Positions 7,861 to 16,404 of a DNA stretch of 64,000 bases are shown piece after piece. The stretch covers positions 62,001 to 126,000 of the forward strand of contig CALTTG010000002.1 in assembly GCA_943908475.1 (NCBI GenBank), read 5' to 3'. Position 1 is the stretch's first letter. Each line of letters begins with the position of its first letter. The stretch is from an uncultured Burkholderiales bacterium (GTDB taxonomy: Bacteria; Pseudomonadota; Gammaproteobacteria; Burkholderiales; Burkholderiaceae_C). Below the pieces are notes generated by a model that saw only the letters and a program-made list of their open reading frames with translations, was not told where the DNA came from and ran no database searches. The position numbers and the translations under genes are program-made.

Positions 7861-8965
7861 CGGTGGCGGCTTCCAGTTCGGCCAGTTGGTCGGCCGCTTG
7901 GGCTTGCAACAGGGCTGCGATCACGTCGTCCAGGTCACCCTCCATGATGATGAGCAACTTGTAGAGCGTGAGGTTGATGCGGTGGTCGGTGAGCCGCCCT
8001 TGGGGAAAGTTGTAGGTGCGGATGCGGTCAGAACGATCGCCCGTGCCGACCAGGCTTTTGCGGGTGGCGGCTTCTTTGGCGGCGCGCTCGCTGCGCTCTT
8101 TTTCTTGGATGCGCGCTTGCAGCACCTGCAGGGCCTTGGCCTTGTTGCTGTGCTGGCTGCGTCCATCCTGGCATTCGGCGACGATGCCGGTGGGCAGGTG
8201 CACCACCCGCACGGCCGAGTCGGTCTTGTTGATGTGCTGGCCCCCCGCGCCACTGGCGCGGAAGGTGTCAATGCGCAGGTCCGCCGGATTGAGCTGGATC
8301 GCCTCGGCTTCGTCGGGCTCGGGCAGCACCGCCACGGTGCAGGCACTGGTGTGGATGCGCCCTTGCGTTTCGGTGGCTGGCACACGCTGAACCCGGTGTC
8401 CACCGGATTCGAATTTCAAATGGCCATACACGCCGCGACCTTCGAGTCGAAGCACCACTTCTTTGTAGCCCCCGAGGTCGCTTTCGTTGGCCGACATGAT
8501 CTCCACCGACCAGCCTTGGCGCTCGGCATGGCGGGTGTACATGCGCGCCAAATCACCCGCGAACAGCGCCGATTCGTCGCCTCCCGTGCCTGCGCGGATT
8601 TCCAAGAACGCGTTGCGCGCATCGTCGGGGTCTTTGGGCAACAAGGCCGTTTGCAGGTCGGCTTCGAGTTGGGCCAAGTCGGCTTGCGCGTGGGCGATCT
8701 CATCTTGTGCCATGGCGCGCATCTCGGCGTCGTCTCCCCCATCGAGCAGCAGCTGCGTGGCCGTGCTCAGGTCGTCTTGCCGCTGTGCATGGCGACGGGC
8801 CATCTCGCACACCCGTCCGATTTCGGCGTGCTCTTGCGACAGCGCACGGTAGCGCTTGGGGTCGGCGGCGATGGTGCCATCGGCCAGGGCTGCATCGAGC
8901 TCGGCGAGTCGGTGGGACAGTCGTTCAAGCGAGGCAGACAGGGAGGGGGCCAGGCCCCCGCTCAC
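7853..8965 (-). CDS. prfA: peptide chain release factor 1
   Basis: 370 residues. Reads UAA and UAG stop codons and triggers peptide release. The PAT anticodon-like tripeptide is at residues 196-198 and GGQ at 241-243, in the usual AGGQHINKTDSAVR context. It overlaps hemA by four bases (ATGA) and prmC by eight. The N-terminus is about ten residues longer than in E. coli. Confidence 0.98.
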   Translation of the reverse strand: MSGGLAPSLSASLERLSHRLAELDAALADGTIAADPKRYRALSQEHAEIGRVCEMARRHAQRQDDLSTATQLLLDGGDDAEMRAMAQDEIAHAQADLAQLEADLQTALLPKDPDDARNAFLEIRAGTGGDESALFAGDLARMYTRHAERQGWSVEIMSANESDLGGYKEVVLRLEGRGVYGHLKFESGGHRVQRVPATETQGRIHTSACTVAVLPEPDEAEAIQLNPADLRIDTFRASGAGGQHINKTDSAVRVVHLPTGIVAECQDGRSQHSNKAKALQVLQARIQEKERSERAAKEAATRKSLVGTGDRSDRIRTYNFPQGRLTDHRINLTLYKLLIIMEGDLDDVIAALLQAQAADQLAELEAATGV

Positions 8966-10251
8966 GAGCGGCGCTCCGGGGTCACTTCACCGCGCAGGAA
9001 CAGGCGAGAGACGGTCTCGGCCACTTGCGGGCGGTGGTGTGGGTCGGCGCTGTGCAATTCGGCCATGGCCCCGTGGAGCATCTTCTGGGTGAGGGCCCGA
9101 GACAGTTTGTCGAGCACGGCTTCCACGTCTTCGCCTTTGGCCAGCATTTTGCGGGCACGCGCCAATTCGGCGCTGCGCCACGCATCGGCCTGTGATTGCA
9201 AGGCCTGGATCAGGGGCACGGTGGCTCGCTGGTCCATCCAGTGCACAAAGCCCTGCACCCCGGTTTCGATGATGGCCTCGGCCTGGGCCACTGCGGCCTG
9301 ACGCCGGCTGCTGGCGGTCTGCACCACGGCACTGAGGTCGTCCACCGTGTACAGGTAGGCGTCGGGCAGTTGGCCCACCTCGGGCTCGATGTCGCGGGGC
9401 ACGGCCAGGTCCACCATGAAGATGGGCCGACGCCGACGCGCCTTGATGGCCCGCTCGACCGCGCCCAGCCCGATGATGGGCAGTGCGCTGGCGGTGCATG
9501 AGACCACGATGTCGAACTCGTGCAGGCGGTGGGGCAGGTCCCCCAACCGGATGGCTTCGGCGCCCAGGTGCAAGGCCAGTTTCTCGCCGCGCTCCAGGGT
9601 GCGGTTGGCCACGGCCATGGATTTTGGGGTGCGCGCGGCGAAGTGGGTGGCGCAGAGCTCGATCATTTCGCCCGCACCCACGAACAGCACACGCGTGTCG
9701 TCCAGGTTTTCAAAGACCTGCGCGGCCAGGCGCACCGCTGCCGCTGCCATGCTGATCGAGTGGGCGCCAATTTCGGTGGAGGTGCGCACTTCCTTGGCCA
9801 CGGCGAAGCTGCGCTGGAACAGTTGGTGCAGCGTGGTGCCCAGCGTGCCAGCGGCATCGGCCTCGCGCACCGCCTGCTTCATTTGCCCCAAGATTTGCGG
9901 CTCGCCCAGGACCATGGAATCCAGCCCGCTGGCCACGCGGAAGGCATGTCGAGCGGCGGCGCCGCCTTCGAGCACATAGGTGTGGCGCATGAGCTCGTCG
10001 GGCGAGACCTGACCCACGCCCGCCAGCCATTCGACCGCGCGGCGTTGCAGTTGAGGACCGCTGCCTCCCAAGGCAGGGGCGGCGCAGTACAGCTCGGTGC
10101 GGTTGCAGGTCGACAGCAGGGCGGCTTCGCCTGACAGACGCTCGCGCAGGGCCAGCAAGGTGGGCGCCAATTGGTCGACGGCGAACGCGAATCGACCCCG
10201 CAGATCAACCGCGGCAGTCGTGTGGTTCAAACCCAAGGCCAAGACGCTCAT
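8962..10251 (-). CDS. hemA: glutamyl-tRNA reductase
   Basis: 429 residues. Reduces Glu-tRNA to glutamate-1-semialdehyde, the first step of C5 haem synthesis. The catalytic Cys is in LLSTCNRTELY (about residue 49). The NADPH-binding domain (VLFVGAGEMIELCATHF) and the C-terminal dimerisation helices follow. The start MSVLALGLNHTTA matches the family exactly. First gene of hemA-prfA-prmC. A perfect TATAAT lies only seven bases before this ATG. Confidence 0.98.
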   Translation of the reverse strand: MSVLALGLNHTTAAVDLRGRFAFAVDQLAPTLLALRERLSGEAALLSTCNRTELYCAAPALGGSGPQLQRRAVEWLAGVGQVSPDELMRHTYVLEGGAAARHAFRVASGLDSMVLGEPQILGQMKQAVREADAAGTLGTTLHQLFQRSFAVAKEVRTSTEIGAHSISMAAAAVRLAAQVFENLDDTRVLFVGAGEMIELCATHFAARTPKSMAVANRTLERGEKLALHLGAEAIRLGDLPHRLHEFDIVVSCTASALPIIGLGAVERAIKARRRRPIFMVDLAVPRDIEPEVGQLPDAYLYTVDDLSAVVQTASSRRQAAVAQAEAIIETGVQGFVHWMDQRATVPLIQALQSQADAWRSAELARARKMLAKGEDVEAVLDKLSRALTQKMLHGAMAELHSADPHHRPQVAETVSRLFLRGEVTPERRS

Positions 10252-10258
10252 GCCGAAG

Positions 10259-10266
10259 ATTATAAA
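10259..10266. promoter_or_regulatory. TATAAT core close to the hemA start, overlapping a TATAAA on the other strand
   Basis: On the minus strand TATAAT occupies 10264-10259, seven bases before the hemA ATG (10251-10249). On the plus strand TATAAA occupies 10261-10266, upstream of the gene starting at 10295. If TATAAT is the real -10 box, the hemA transcript would begin at or within a base or two of its start codon. No clear -35 hexamer is seen on either strand. Confidence 0.4.
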
Positions 10267-10294
10267 ATCTCTGTTTGCCCCGCTGTGGAGTCCC

Positions 10295-10573
10295 ATGGGT
10301 CCGATCGACGCACTCATTCACATTGTGAATTTTTTCATGCCTGCGCTGTGCATGGCGTTGGTGTTGCCCAGCCTGGTGCGTCTCGTGTGGTTCCGTCAGG
10401 CGAAATCTGTCGCCTGGACCGTGCTGGCCAAACGCGTGGCCCTGGCCGGATCCCTGGTGCTGATGGCCGGACTGGTGGTGCTGGGACGTGATGGGGCCAT
10501 GCTCACCTACGCGGCCCTGGTGCTGGCATCGGCCGGCGTGGTGTGGTGGACGGCGTTTCGTGGCCGGGCCTGA
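10295..10573 (+). CDS. small integral membrane protein, unknown function
   Basis: 92 residues with about three hydrophobic helices (IHIVNFFMPALCMALVLPSL; LAGSLVLMAGLVVL; LTYAALVLASAGVVWW). No catalytic motif is seen. GGAG four bases before the ATG supports this start; an upstream ATG at 10250 would overlap the hemA start. It leads the rightward series with queE, queD, bioA and bioD, with 27 bases to queE. Confidence 0.75.
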   Translation: MGPIDALIHIVNFFMPALCMALVLPSLVRLVWFRQAKSVAWTVLAKRVALAGSLVLMAGLVVLGRDGAMLTYAALVLASAGVVWWTAFRGRA

Positions 10574-10600
10574 TCGACAGCCTCAAGAAAGACCCCGTTC

Positions 10601-11263
10601 ATGACCTACAGCGTCAAGGAAATGTTTTACACCCTGCAAGGCGAGGGCACGCATGCTGGGCGTCCGGCGGTGTTCTGCCGTTTCGCAGGCTGCAACCTGT
10701 GGACCGGGCGAGAGTCTGACCGTGCCTCGGCCGTCTGCCAGTTCTGCGACACCGACTTCGTGGGCACCGATGGCGGGGGCGGAGGCAAGTTCGACACGGC
10801 GCTGGCCTTGGCGGAACGCATCGCCTCGCTCTGGCCAGCCACCGAAGCGGGTGCCAAGGGGCAGCGCTTCGTGGTGCTCACCGGCGGCGAGCCCTTGCTG
10901 CAGGTCGATGAGGCCCTGATTGAGGCCCTTCACGCTCAGGGTTTCGAGATTGCGGTCGAAACCAATGGCACGGTGAAAGCCCCGGCTGGGTTGGACTGGA
11001 TCTGCGTGAGTCCCAAAGCGGGCAGCACGTTGGTGCAGACCTCCGGCCACGAATTGAAGGTGGTGGTGCCTCAGGCTGGTTTCACCCAGGCCGATCTGCT
11101 GGCCTTCGAGCAGATGGACTTTGCCCAGCGCCGGGTGCAGCCCATGGACAGTGCCTCGCCAGAGGCCCGGCGCACGGCGACCGAGTGGGCCGTTCAGTGG
11201 TGCTTGGATCACCCAGGCTGGCTGCTCAGCGTGCAGACGCACAAGACGCTGGGCATTCGCTGA
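10601..11263 (+). CDS. queE: 7-carboxy-7-deazaguanine synthase QueE
   Basis: 220 residues. Radical-SAM enzyme that makes the deazaguanine ring in queuosine (preQ0) synthesis. The cluster motif is C-x14-C-x2-C, ending CQFCDTDFVG. This is the Burkholderia-type variant rather than the classic CxxxCxxC. The glycine-rich VLTGGEPLLQ follows. The product of QueD (next gene) is its substrate, and queC is at 38.9 kb. Confidence 0.95.
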   Translation: MTYSVKEMFYTLQGEGTHAGRPAVFCRFAGCNLWTGRESDRASAVCQFCDTDFVGTDGGGGGKFDTALALAERIASLWPATEAGAKGQRFVVLTGGEPLLQVDEALIEALHAQGFEIAVETNGTVKAPAGLDWICVSPKAGSTLVQTSGHELKVVVPQAGFTQADLLAFEQMDFAQRRVQPMDSASPEARRTATEWAVQWCLDHPGWLLSVQTHKTLGIR

Positions 11264-11286
11264 ATGGCCGCAGGCAAGGATCAATC

Positions 11287-11655
11287 ATGTTCGAGTTGAG
11301 TCAGACCTTTTCTTTCGATGCGGCCCACACCCTCAAGCGCAAGGTGTCAGAAGCCGAGGCGGCGGGTAGCCGCCGCATCCATGGGCACACCTACACGGCC
11401 GAGGTGATGGTGCGAGGCGAGCGCCAGGCCGAATCCGGCATGGTGGTGGACTTGGCGGTGCTGCGCGAGGCGATCGCTGCGGTGCGGGAGCAACTCGATC
11501 ACCATTTTCTGGACGAAGTGGCGGGCCTGGGGGCACCCACGCTGGAAAACCTGTGTGTGTTCATCTACGCCCGCATCCACCAGCAACTGCCTCAGGTGTC
11601 GGCGGTGGCGGTGTCGCGCGCCACCGGCGATCGTTGCATGTACCGTCCTCGCTGA
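11287..11655 (+). CDS. queD: 6-carboxytetrahydropterin synthase QueD-like, catalytic Cys replaced
   Basis: 122 residues. Family role is conversion of dihydroneopterin triphosphate to 6-carboxytetrahydropterin. Zinc ligands His14, His32 and His34 (FDAAH, IHGHTY) and the DHHFL segment are present. The position of the catalytic Cys, four before HGH in E. coli QueD, is Ser28 here (GSRRIHGH). It sits 23 bases after queE and nine before bioA. It may use another nucleophile, or this may be a lineage-wide variant of the enzyme. Confidence 0.88.
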   Translation: MFELSQTFSFDAAHTLKRKVSEAEAAGSRRIHGHTYTAEVMVRGERQAESGMVVDLAVLREAIAAVREQLDHHFLDEVAGLGAPTLENLCVFIYARIHQQLPQVSAVAVSRATGDRCMYRPR

Positions 11656-11664
11656 GCGTCGGCC

Positions 11665-13071
11665 ATGAACTGGGCGGAGCGCAGTCGCCGGGCCGTATGG
11701 CACCCGTGCACGCAAATGAAGGTGCACGAGCAGTGGCCGCCGCGTGCCATCGTGTCGGCCCAAGGGCCTTGGCTGGTCGACGACCAGGGGCATCGCATCC
11801 TCGATGCCGTGAGCTCATGGTGGGTCAACCTCTTTGGCCATGGCTTTGCGCCCATCCGAGAGGCCATCACCGACCAACTCACCCGCGTCGACCACATCAT
11901 GTTGGCCGGGCTGACCCACCCACCCGTGGTGGCGCTCTCAGAGCGTTTGTCGGCCCTGACAGGCCTGGGGCATGCCTTCTATGCGAGCGATGGCGCCAGT
12001 GCCACCGAGATTGCTTTGAAGATGAGCGCCCACAGCTGGCGCAACCAGGGGCGTGCGCGCAAGCACCGGTTCATCGGCTTGCAGGGCGGCTACCACGGCG
12101 AAACCGCGGGTGCCCTGTCGGTGACGGACATCCCGGTCTTTCGCGAGGCATACGCCCCATTGGTGCGCCTGAGCGCCACGCTGCCCTCGCCCGACCCTCG
12201 CCATGCCGCGCCGGGCGTGTCTCCCCAGCAGCACCTGCAGCATTGCATCGACGCGCTGGCACAGTGGCTGGCCGACCATCACGAAGAGACCGCCGCCTTG
12301 ATCCTGGAGCCGCTGGTGCAGGGGGCAGCCGGCATGGGCATGCACGACCCGGCCTATCTGGTGGCCGTGCGCCGTTTGTGCGATCGGTACGAGGTGCACT
12401 GGATCGCCGACGAAATTGCCGTGGGGTTCGGTCGCACCGGCACCTTGTTTGCCCACCAACAGGCCATCGACCCCAGCTCGGGCGACGGTCGTGCGGTGCG
12501 CCCTGATTTCATCTGCCTGAGCAAGGGCTTGACGGGGGGCGTGCTGCCTTTGTCGGCCGTGCTGACCACCGACGAGGTCTACCAGGCCTTCTGGGACGAC
12601 CGCACCGCACACGGCTTTTTGCACTCGCATTCCTACACCGGCAACCCGCTGGCCTGCCGGGCCGCGCTCGCGGTGCTGGATGCTTTCGAAGCCCGCGACG
12701 ACCAGGGTCGCGACGTGCTGGCGCGCAACCGCGCGGCGGCCGCAGCGTTGACCGCTCAGGCCCGAGTGCTGGACGAGCACCCGCGTGTCAAGGCGCACCG
12801 CCACTTGGGCATGATCTGGGCCTGGGACATCGACGTGAGCGACCCGACCTTTGCGGCGCGCTACCACCGCGCCGCGCTGGAGGAAGGCCTGTTGCTGCGC
12901 CCCATCGGCTCGACCCTGTACTTCATGCCGCCCTATGTGCTGACGCCCGACGACCAAGCCCATCTGGTGCAGGGCAGCTTGTGCGTGCTGAACCGCGTGC
13001 TCGCGCAGTGCGATGCGTCGGCGGACCTCTCCCCGCTGCCGTCGGGCGGCCCATCCTTGAACATGGCATGA
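11665..13071 (+). CDS. bioA: adenosylmethionine-8-amino-7-oxononanoate aminotransferase
   Basis: 468 residues. PLP enzyme that converts KAPA to DAPA in biotin synthesis, with SAM as amino donor. The substrate-binding VSSWWVNLFGHG, the PLP Asp region (WIADEIAVGFGRTG) and the Lys in CLSKGLTGG are all visible. It begins nine bases after queD and overlaps bioD by four bases. Longer than E. coli BioA (about 430) because of loops and a C-terminal tail. Confidence 0.97.
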   Translation: MNWAERSRRAVWHPCTQMKVHEQWPPRAIVSAQGPWLVDDQGHRILDAVSSWWVNLFGHGFAPIREAITDQLTRVDHIMLAGLTHPPVVALSERLSALTGLGHAFYASDGASATEIALKMSAHSWRNQGRARKHRFIGLQGGYHGETAGALSVTDIPVFREAYAPLVRLSATLPSPDPRHAAPGVSPQQHLQHCIDALAQWLADHHEETAALILEPLVQGAAGMGMHDPAYLVAVRRLCDRYEVHWIADEIAVGFGRTGTLFAHQQAIDPSSGDGRAVRPDFICLSKGLTGGVLPLSAVLTTDEVYQAFWDDRTAHGFLHSHSYTGNPLACRAALAVLDAFEARDDQGRDVLARNRAAAAALTAQARVLDEHPRVKAHRHLGMIWAWDIDVSDPTFAARYHRAALEEGLLLRPIGSTLYFMPPYVLTPDDQAHLVQGSLCVLNRVLAQCDASADLSPLPSGGPSLNMA

Positions 13072-13760
13072 CGGCATTTTTCATCACGGGCACCGACACC
13101 GGCGTGGGCAAGACGCGGGTGAGTTGCGCCCTGCTCCATGCCTTGCGCCGCGCCGGTCACTCCCGCGTGGTCGGCATGAAACCGGTGGCTGCCGGTTGCG
13201 ATTGGGTACCCGAGCGCGAGGGGCAACCAGGGCACTGGCTCAACGAGGACGTGGCCGCCTTGCGTGCCGCGTCCAGCCTGAAAGTGCCGCCGTCGTTCGA
13301 CAACCCCTACGCCTTGCCCGATGCCTGCTCGCCCCACATCGCGGCTCGCAACGAGGGCGTCGACATCGACCTGGGCCACCTCGAAGCGAGCTTCCATGCC
13401 TTGCGACAGCATGCCGATGCCGTGGTGGTGGAAGGGGCCGGAGGCTTCATCGTGCCCTTGCACGAAGGCGCGGGGGGCTTGGCCACGAGCGCCGATCTGG
13501 CCGCACGCCTGCGTCTGCCGGTGATTTTGGTGGTGGGCTTGCGGCTGGGTTGCCTCAACCACGCCTTGCTGACGCAAGAGGCCATCGCGCGTCGGGGCTT
13601 GACCCTGGCCGGCTGGGTGGCCAATGGCATCGATCCCGACATGACCGAGCAGGCCGCCAACCTGGCCACCTTGCGGGCGAACCTGCAGGCGCCTCTGCTG
13701 GCACAGTGGCGCCATGAGCCCGGCGCGACCCCCGAGCATTTGCCCATCGACCTGCCCTGA
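13068..13760 (+). CDS. bioD: dethiobiotin synthetase
   Basis: 230 residues. Closes the ureido ring of biotin using CO2 and ATP. The P-loop GTDTGVGKT is at residues 8-16, MKPVAAGCD follows, and VVVEGAGGFIVPL carries the second ATP-binding segment. The ATG overlaps the bioA stop (ATGA). bioF is 9.9 kb further right and bioB is not in the window. Confidence 0.97.
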   Translation: MTAFFITGTDTGVGKTRVSCALLHALRRAGHSRVVGMKPVAAGCDWVPEREGQPGHWLNEDVAALRAASSLKVPPSFDNPYALPDACSPHIAARNEGVDIDLGHLEASFHALRQHADAVVVEGAGGFIVPLHEGAGGLATSADLAARLRLPVILVVGLRLGCLNHALLTQEAIARRGLTLAGWVANGIDPDMTEQAANLATLRANLQAPLLAQWRHEPGATPEHLPIDLP

Positions 13761-13778
13761 CGCTCGACTTAAGATGGT

Positions 13779-13802
13779 GGCACATTAAACCAAGGGTGTG
13801 CC
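13779..13802 (+). promoter_or_regulatory. hairpin presenting the ribosome-binding site of the next gene
   Basis: GGCACA (13779-13784) pairs with TGTGCC (13797-13802), which directly abuts the ATG at 13803. The Shine-Dalgarno AAGGG (13792-13796) is in the loop. It may tune initiation, or may be chance or a weak end for the bioD transcript. Confidence 0.3.
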
Positions 13803-15029
13803 ATGACAACAGATCGAGTTCAAGCGGGCGCTCAGCGCTGGGCAGGGCGTGCCATCGTGGCCTTGAGCCTGCTGAGCGGGGGCGCAGGTGCGGTTCACGC
13901 GCAAACGGCCACCCATGTGGCCACGGAGCTGAAGCTGCCCAGCTCGACCACCGGCTGCACGAGACCGATGGTCAATGCGCGCGGCGATGTGTTGGCGCAG
14001 TGCGGCTACAACAAGACCGTCAAACGGGCGCCCGCGCCGATTGGTGACAACCCATTGGCCATCTTGACCAACTGGTTCCGATCCAAGACGGTCACCACCA
14101 CCTTCTATCGCCCCACCGTTTGGTGGGCGGGGCAACCGACCACGCCCCAGAGCTTGCCCGAGGTGATCGTGCCCACGGTGAGCAATCACTGGGTTCGGGT
14201 CAATGGGTTCAACCAAGATGGCGAGGTGTTGGTCAGTCACTATGGGGATGCTGGTCTGGGCGCCAGCATCTGGCGTCAAGGTCGCTGGCAGCCGGTGAAG
14301 TTCAAGACCACGCCGCTCTCCCTCGACGACATGGCGCTCAACGAGCTGGGCGTGGTCGCGGCACCGGTGGGAACGTTGGATGGCCCACGGATGGCCTTGT
14401 TGGACCGTCAGGGCCAGGAAACCCTGGGGCCCGTGTTCACGCGCGCCGAGGGCTACACGCAAATTCTCTTTGATGGGGCCGTGAATGCCTTGAACCAGTG
14501 GGCGGTGCTGGGGCTGACGCCCTCCTCAGGGTGTTGCCCCAGCGGCTGCGTGGCCGGTGTGGTGTGTTACCCCTCGCCTGCCGTGGGCACGTGGTGGAAT
14601 GGCGCCGAGCTGAAGGTGATCCCCCCGGTGGCACCGAAGAACCCCTTCCATCCACAGCTCCTCAACGACAACGGTCAAATGGCGGGACAAGCCTTCTTGC
14701 GTGATGCCTCGGGCTGGCCGGTCATGTACTTTTTCGACGGGCAGTCCCTCACCCTCATTGGCCGCGGGGTGGGTGAAGTCCAAGGGCTCAACCGCGCAGG
14801 TGTGGTGGTGGGCGCACAGGTCAGTGGTGTGTCGACCAATGGGGTGGCGCAGCTGCAGCCATTCATGTGGCGGCAAGGGGTGTTGACCCTGCTCAACGGC
14901 GTGTTGCCGGTCAAGTCGGGGCAGAGCCTGCTGCCCTGGGTGTCGATCAATGATCGGGGTCAGATGAGCGCGGTCGCCTCCGACCCCTACCGCAGTGCCG
15001 GGGTGCTCTACCTGTTCACGCCTCGCTGA
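13803..15029 (+). CDS. secreted HAF-repeat-like protein
   Basis: 408 residues. A signal peptide (AIVALSLLSGGAGAVHAQ) ends near residue 36. The rest carries at least six degenerate repeats of the form (V/L/I)N-x-x-G-x-(V/M), for example VNARGDVLAQ, VNGFNQDGEVLV, LNDNGQMAGQ, LNRAGVVVGA and INDRGQMSAV, spaced 40-70 residues apart. This resembles extracellular HAF-type repeat proteins, which fold as propeller-like blades. No PEP-CTERM tail or anchor is seen. Biological role unknown. Its end overlaps the convergent DJ-1-type gene by 14 bases. Confidence 0.7.
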   Translation: MTTDRVQAGAQRWAGRAIVALSLLSGGAGAVHAQTATHVATELKLPSSTTGCTRPMVNARGDVLAQCGYNKTVKRAPAPIGDNPLAILTNWFRSKTVTTTFYRPTVWWAGQPTTPQSLPEVIVPTVSNHWVRVNGFNQDGEVLVSHYGDAGLGASIWRQGRWQPVKFKTTPLSLDDMALNELGVVAAPVGTLDGPRMALLDRQGQETLGPVFTRAEGYTQILFDGAVNALNQWAVLGLTPSSGCCPSGCVAGVVCYPSPAVGTWWNGAELKVIPPVAPKNPFHPQLLNDNGQMAGQAFLRDASGWPVMYFFDGQSLTLIGRGVGEVQGLNRAGVVVGAQVSGVSTNGVAQLQPFMWRQGVLTLLNGVLPVKSGQSLLPWVSINDRGQMSAVASDPYRSAGVLYLFTPR

Positions 15030-15624
15030 GCCAGGCGACATCCATTTGCCGGGCCGTCGCCTGGGCCAGCTCAGGGCTGGCCAGGTGCGCCACCAGCTTC
15101 AGGCTCAGGTCGATGCCGGCTGAGATGCCCGCCGAGGTCCACACCGAGCCCTGTTGCACCCATCGGGGCCCTTCAACCACGTTCAAGCGGGGGAACTGGG
15201 CTTGCAGGTCATCCACATCCTCCCAGTGGGTGGTGACGGTCTGGTCGACCAGCACGCCCGCTTGCGCCAGCAGGAAGGCGCCGGTGCACACCGAGGCGGT
15301 GACCTGGCTGGTGTGGGCGGTGCGCCGAATCCAATCGATGGCTTCGCGTTGGCGCATCTCGTGGGTGACCACGCCACCGGGCACGATGAGCACATCGATC
15401 GGTGGATGTTGGTCGATCGCGTGGTCGGGCAGCACCCGAAGGCCTGCCCGTGCGGTCACTGCTGTGGGGTGTCGCGCGATGGCGCTCACGGTGCACCACG
15501 GCACCGCCGGGCTGCACTCGCCTTTGGCAGCCACGCGGGCCGAGGTGGTGAACACTTCGTAAGGGCCCGCAAAATCCAGCGCTTCGACCTCGTCGAAGAG
15601 GTAAATGCCGATGTGCACACTCAT
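15016..15624 (-). CDS. DJ-1/PfpI family protein, isonitrile hydratase-like
   Basis: 202 residues. Class-I glutamine amidotransferase-like fold. The nucleophile elbow Cys is Cys113 in TASVCTGAFLLAQAG, and the N-terminal YLFDEVEALDFAGPYEVF carries the conserved acid. The pattern is closest to Pseudomonas isonitrile hydratases and to the sensor part of GlxA-type AraC regulators; it has no HTH domain. Its ATG overlaps the upstream flavoprotein stop (ATGA), so the two form an operon under the divergent MocR regulator. Confidence 0.8.
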   Translation of the reverse strand: MSVHIGIYLFDEVEALDFAGPYEVFTTSARVAAKGECSPAVPWCTVSAIARHPTAVTARAGLRVLPDHAIDQHPPIDVLIVPGGVVTHEMRQREAIDWIRRTAHTSQVTASVCTGAFLLAQAGVLVDQTVTTHWEDVDDLQAQFPRLNVVEGPRWVQQGSVWTSAGISAGIDLSLKLVAHLASPELAQATARQMDVAWLSEA

Positions 15625-16325
15625 GGGTTCAACACCGGGCCGAGAGACGAGGCCACCAACCATTTCGACAAGCTGGCGGGCAGGCTCTGGTGTCGAGCCT
15701 GTGAGGTGGCATCGGGTACCGGCGCCAACCGCTGGGTGACCAAGGGCAACACCCCGGCCCAGGCTGGGTGCTGAGCGTCGTCTTCGGCGTCTCGTGGGCC
15801 CCAGTTGCGAACTTTGGCGCTGGCTTCGCTCAGGTCGATGCCCAGCACCGTGGTGGCCTTGAGTTCGTTCGCGTCACCGGGGCGCACCTCAAGCTGTCGA
15901 CCGGGCACGATGTGGTCCATGAAGGCAGAGAGCACGGCCGCTTTCTCAGCGTCTGGCACGGTCTCGAAACGACCGTAGATGACGACCGACCGGAAGTTCA
16001 TCGAGTGTGAAAACGCCGAGCGTGCCAGCACCATGCCATCGAGGTGCGTGATGGCCACACAGGCCTGAACCCCGCTGGCCAGGCGCTTCATCATGGGGCT
16101 GCCATTGGCGCCATGGATGTAAAGCCGTTCGCCGATGCGCCAGCAGGCGGTGGGCAGGTTCACTGCAAAGGGCTCGGCGTCGGCGTCGTGCCCACGGGTG
16201 TCGGTGAACGCGACGTGGCACAGCCAGGCCGCATCGACGATGGCATGAACGGTGGCGCGATCGTAGTGCCCGCGTTCGCCGGCTCGGCGGATGGTGGCGC
16301 GTGCACTGGGGGGGGAATGGGTCAT
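15621..16325 (-). CDS. pyridoxamine 5'-phosphate oxidase-like FMN protein
   Basis: 234 residues. Split-barrel flavin-binding family of the NimA / Pyridox_ox_2 type. Signature segments are RRAGERGHYDRATVHAIVD, YIHGANGSPMMK and MNFRSVVIYGRFE. Members bind FMN and reduce small substrates; a true PNPOx role is not shown. AGGAGG stands four bases before the start at 16325. It is divergent from a MocR/PdxR-type regulator and overlaps the next gene by four bases. Confidence 0.82.
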   Translation of the reverse strand: MTHSPPSARATIRRAGERGHYDRATVHAIVDAAWLCHVAFTDTRGHDADAEPFAVNLPTACWRIGERLYIHGANGSPMMKRLASGVQACVAITHLDGMVLARSAFSHSMNFRSVVIYGRFETVPDAEKAAVLSAFMDHIVPGRQLEVRPGDANELKATTVLGIDLSEASAKVRNWGPRDAEDDAQHPAWAGVLPLVTQRLAPVPDATSQARHQSLPASLSKWLVASSLGPVLNP

Positions 16326-16360
16326 GGGGCCTCCTGAGTTTCTGCCTTGAACTCTAGGAG

Positions 16361-16404
16361 GTTCATGGCACCATGGACAGAACCAAGCAATGACCTGTTC
16401 ATGG
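16361..16404. promoter_or_regulatory. candidate MocR operator
   Basis: GTTCATGGCACCATGGAC (16361-16378) is an imperfect palindrome with arms matching 7 of 8. The half site GTTCATGG recurs at 16397-16404 in direct orientation, 36 bases on. It lies between the divergent flavoprotein and MocR genes and reaches into the start of the latter. Direct plus inverted half sites are typical of MocR regulators; binding is inferred. Confidence 0.45.
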
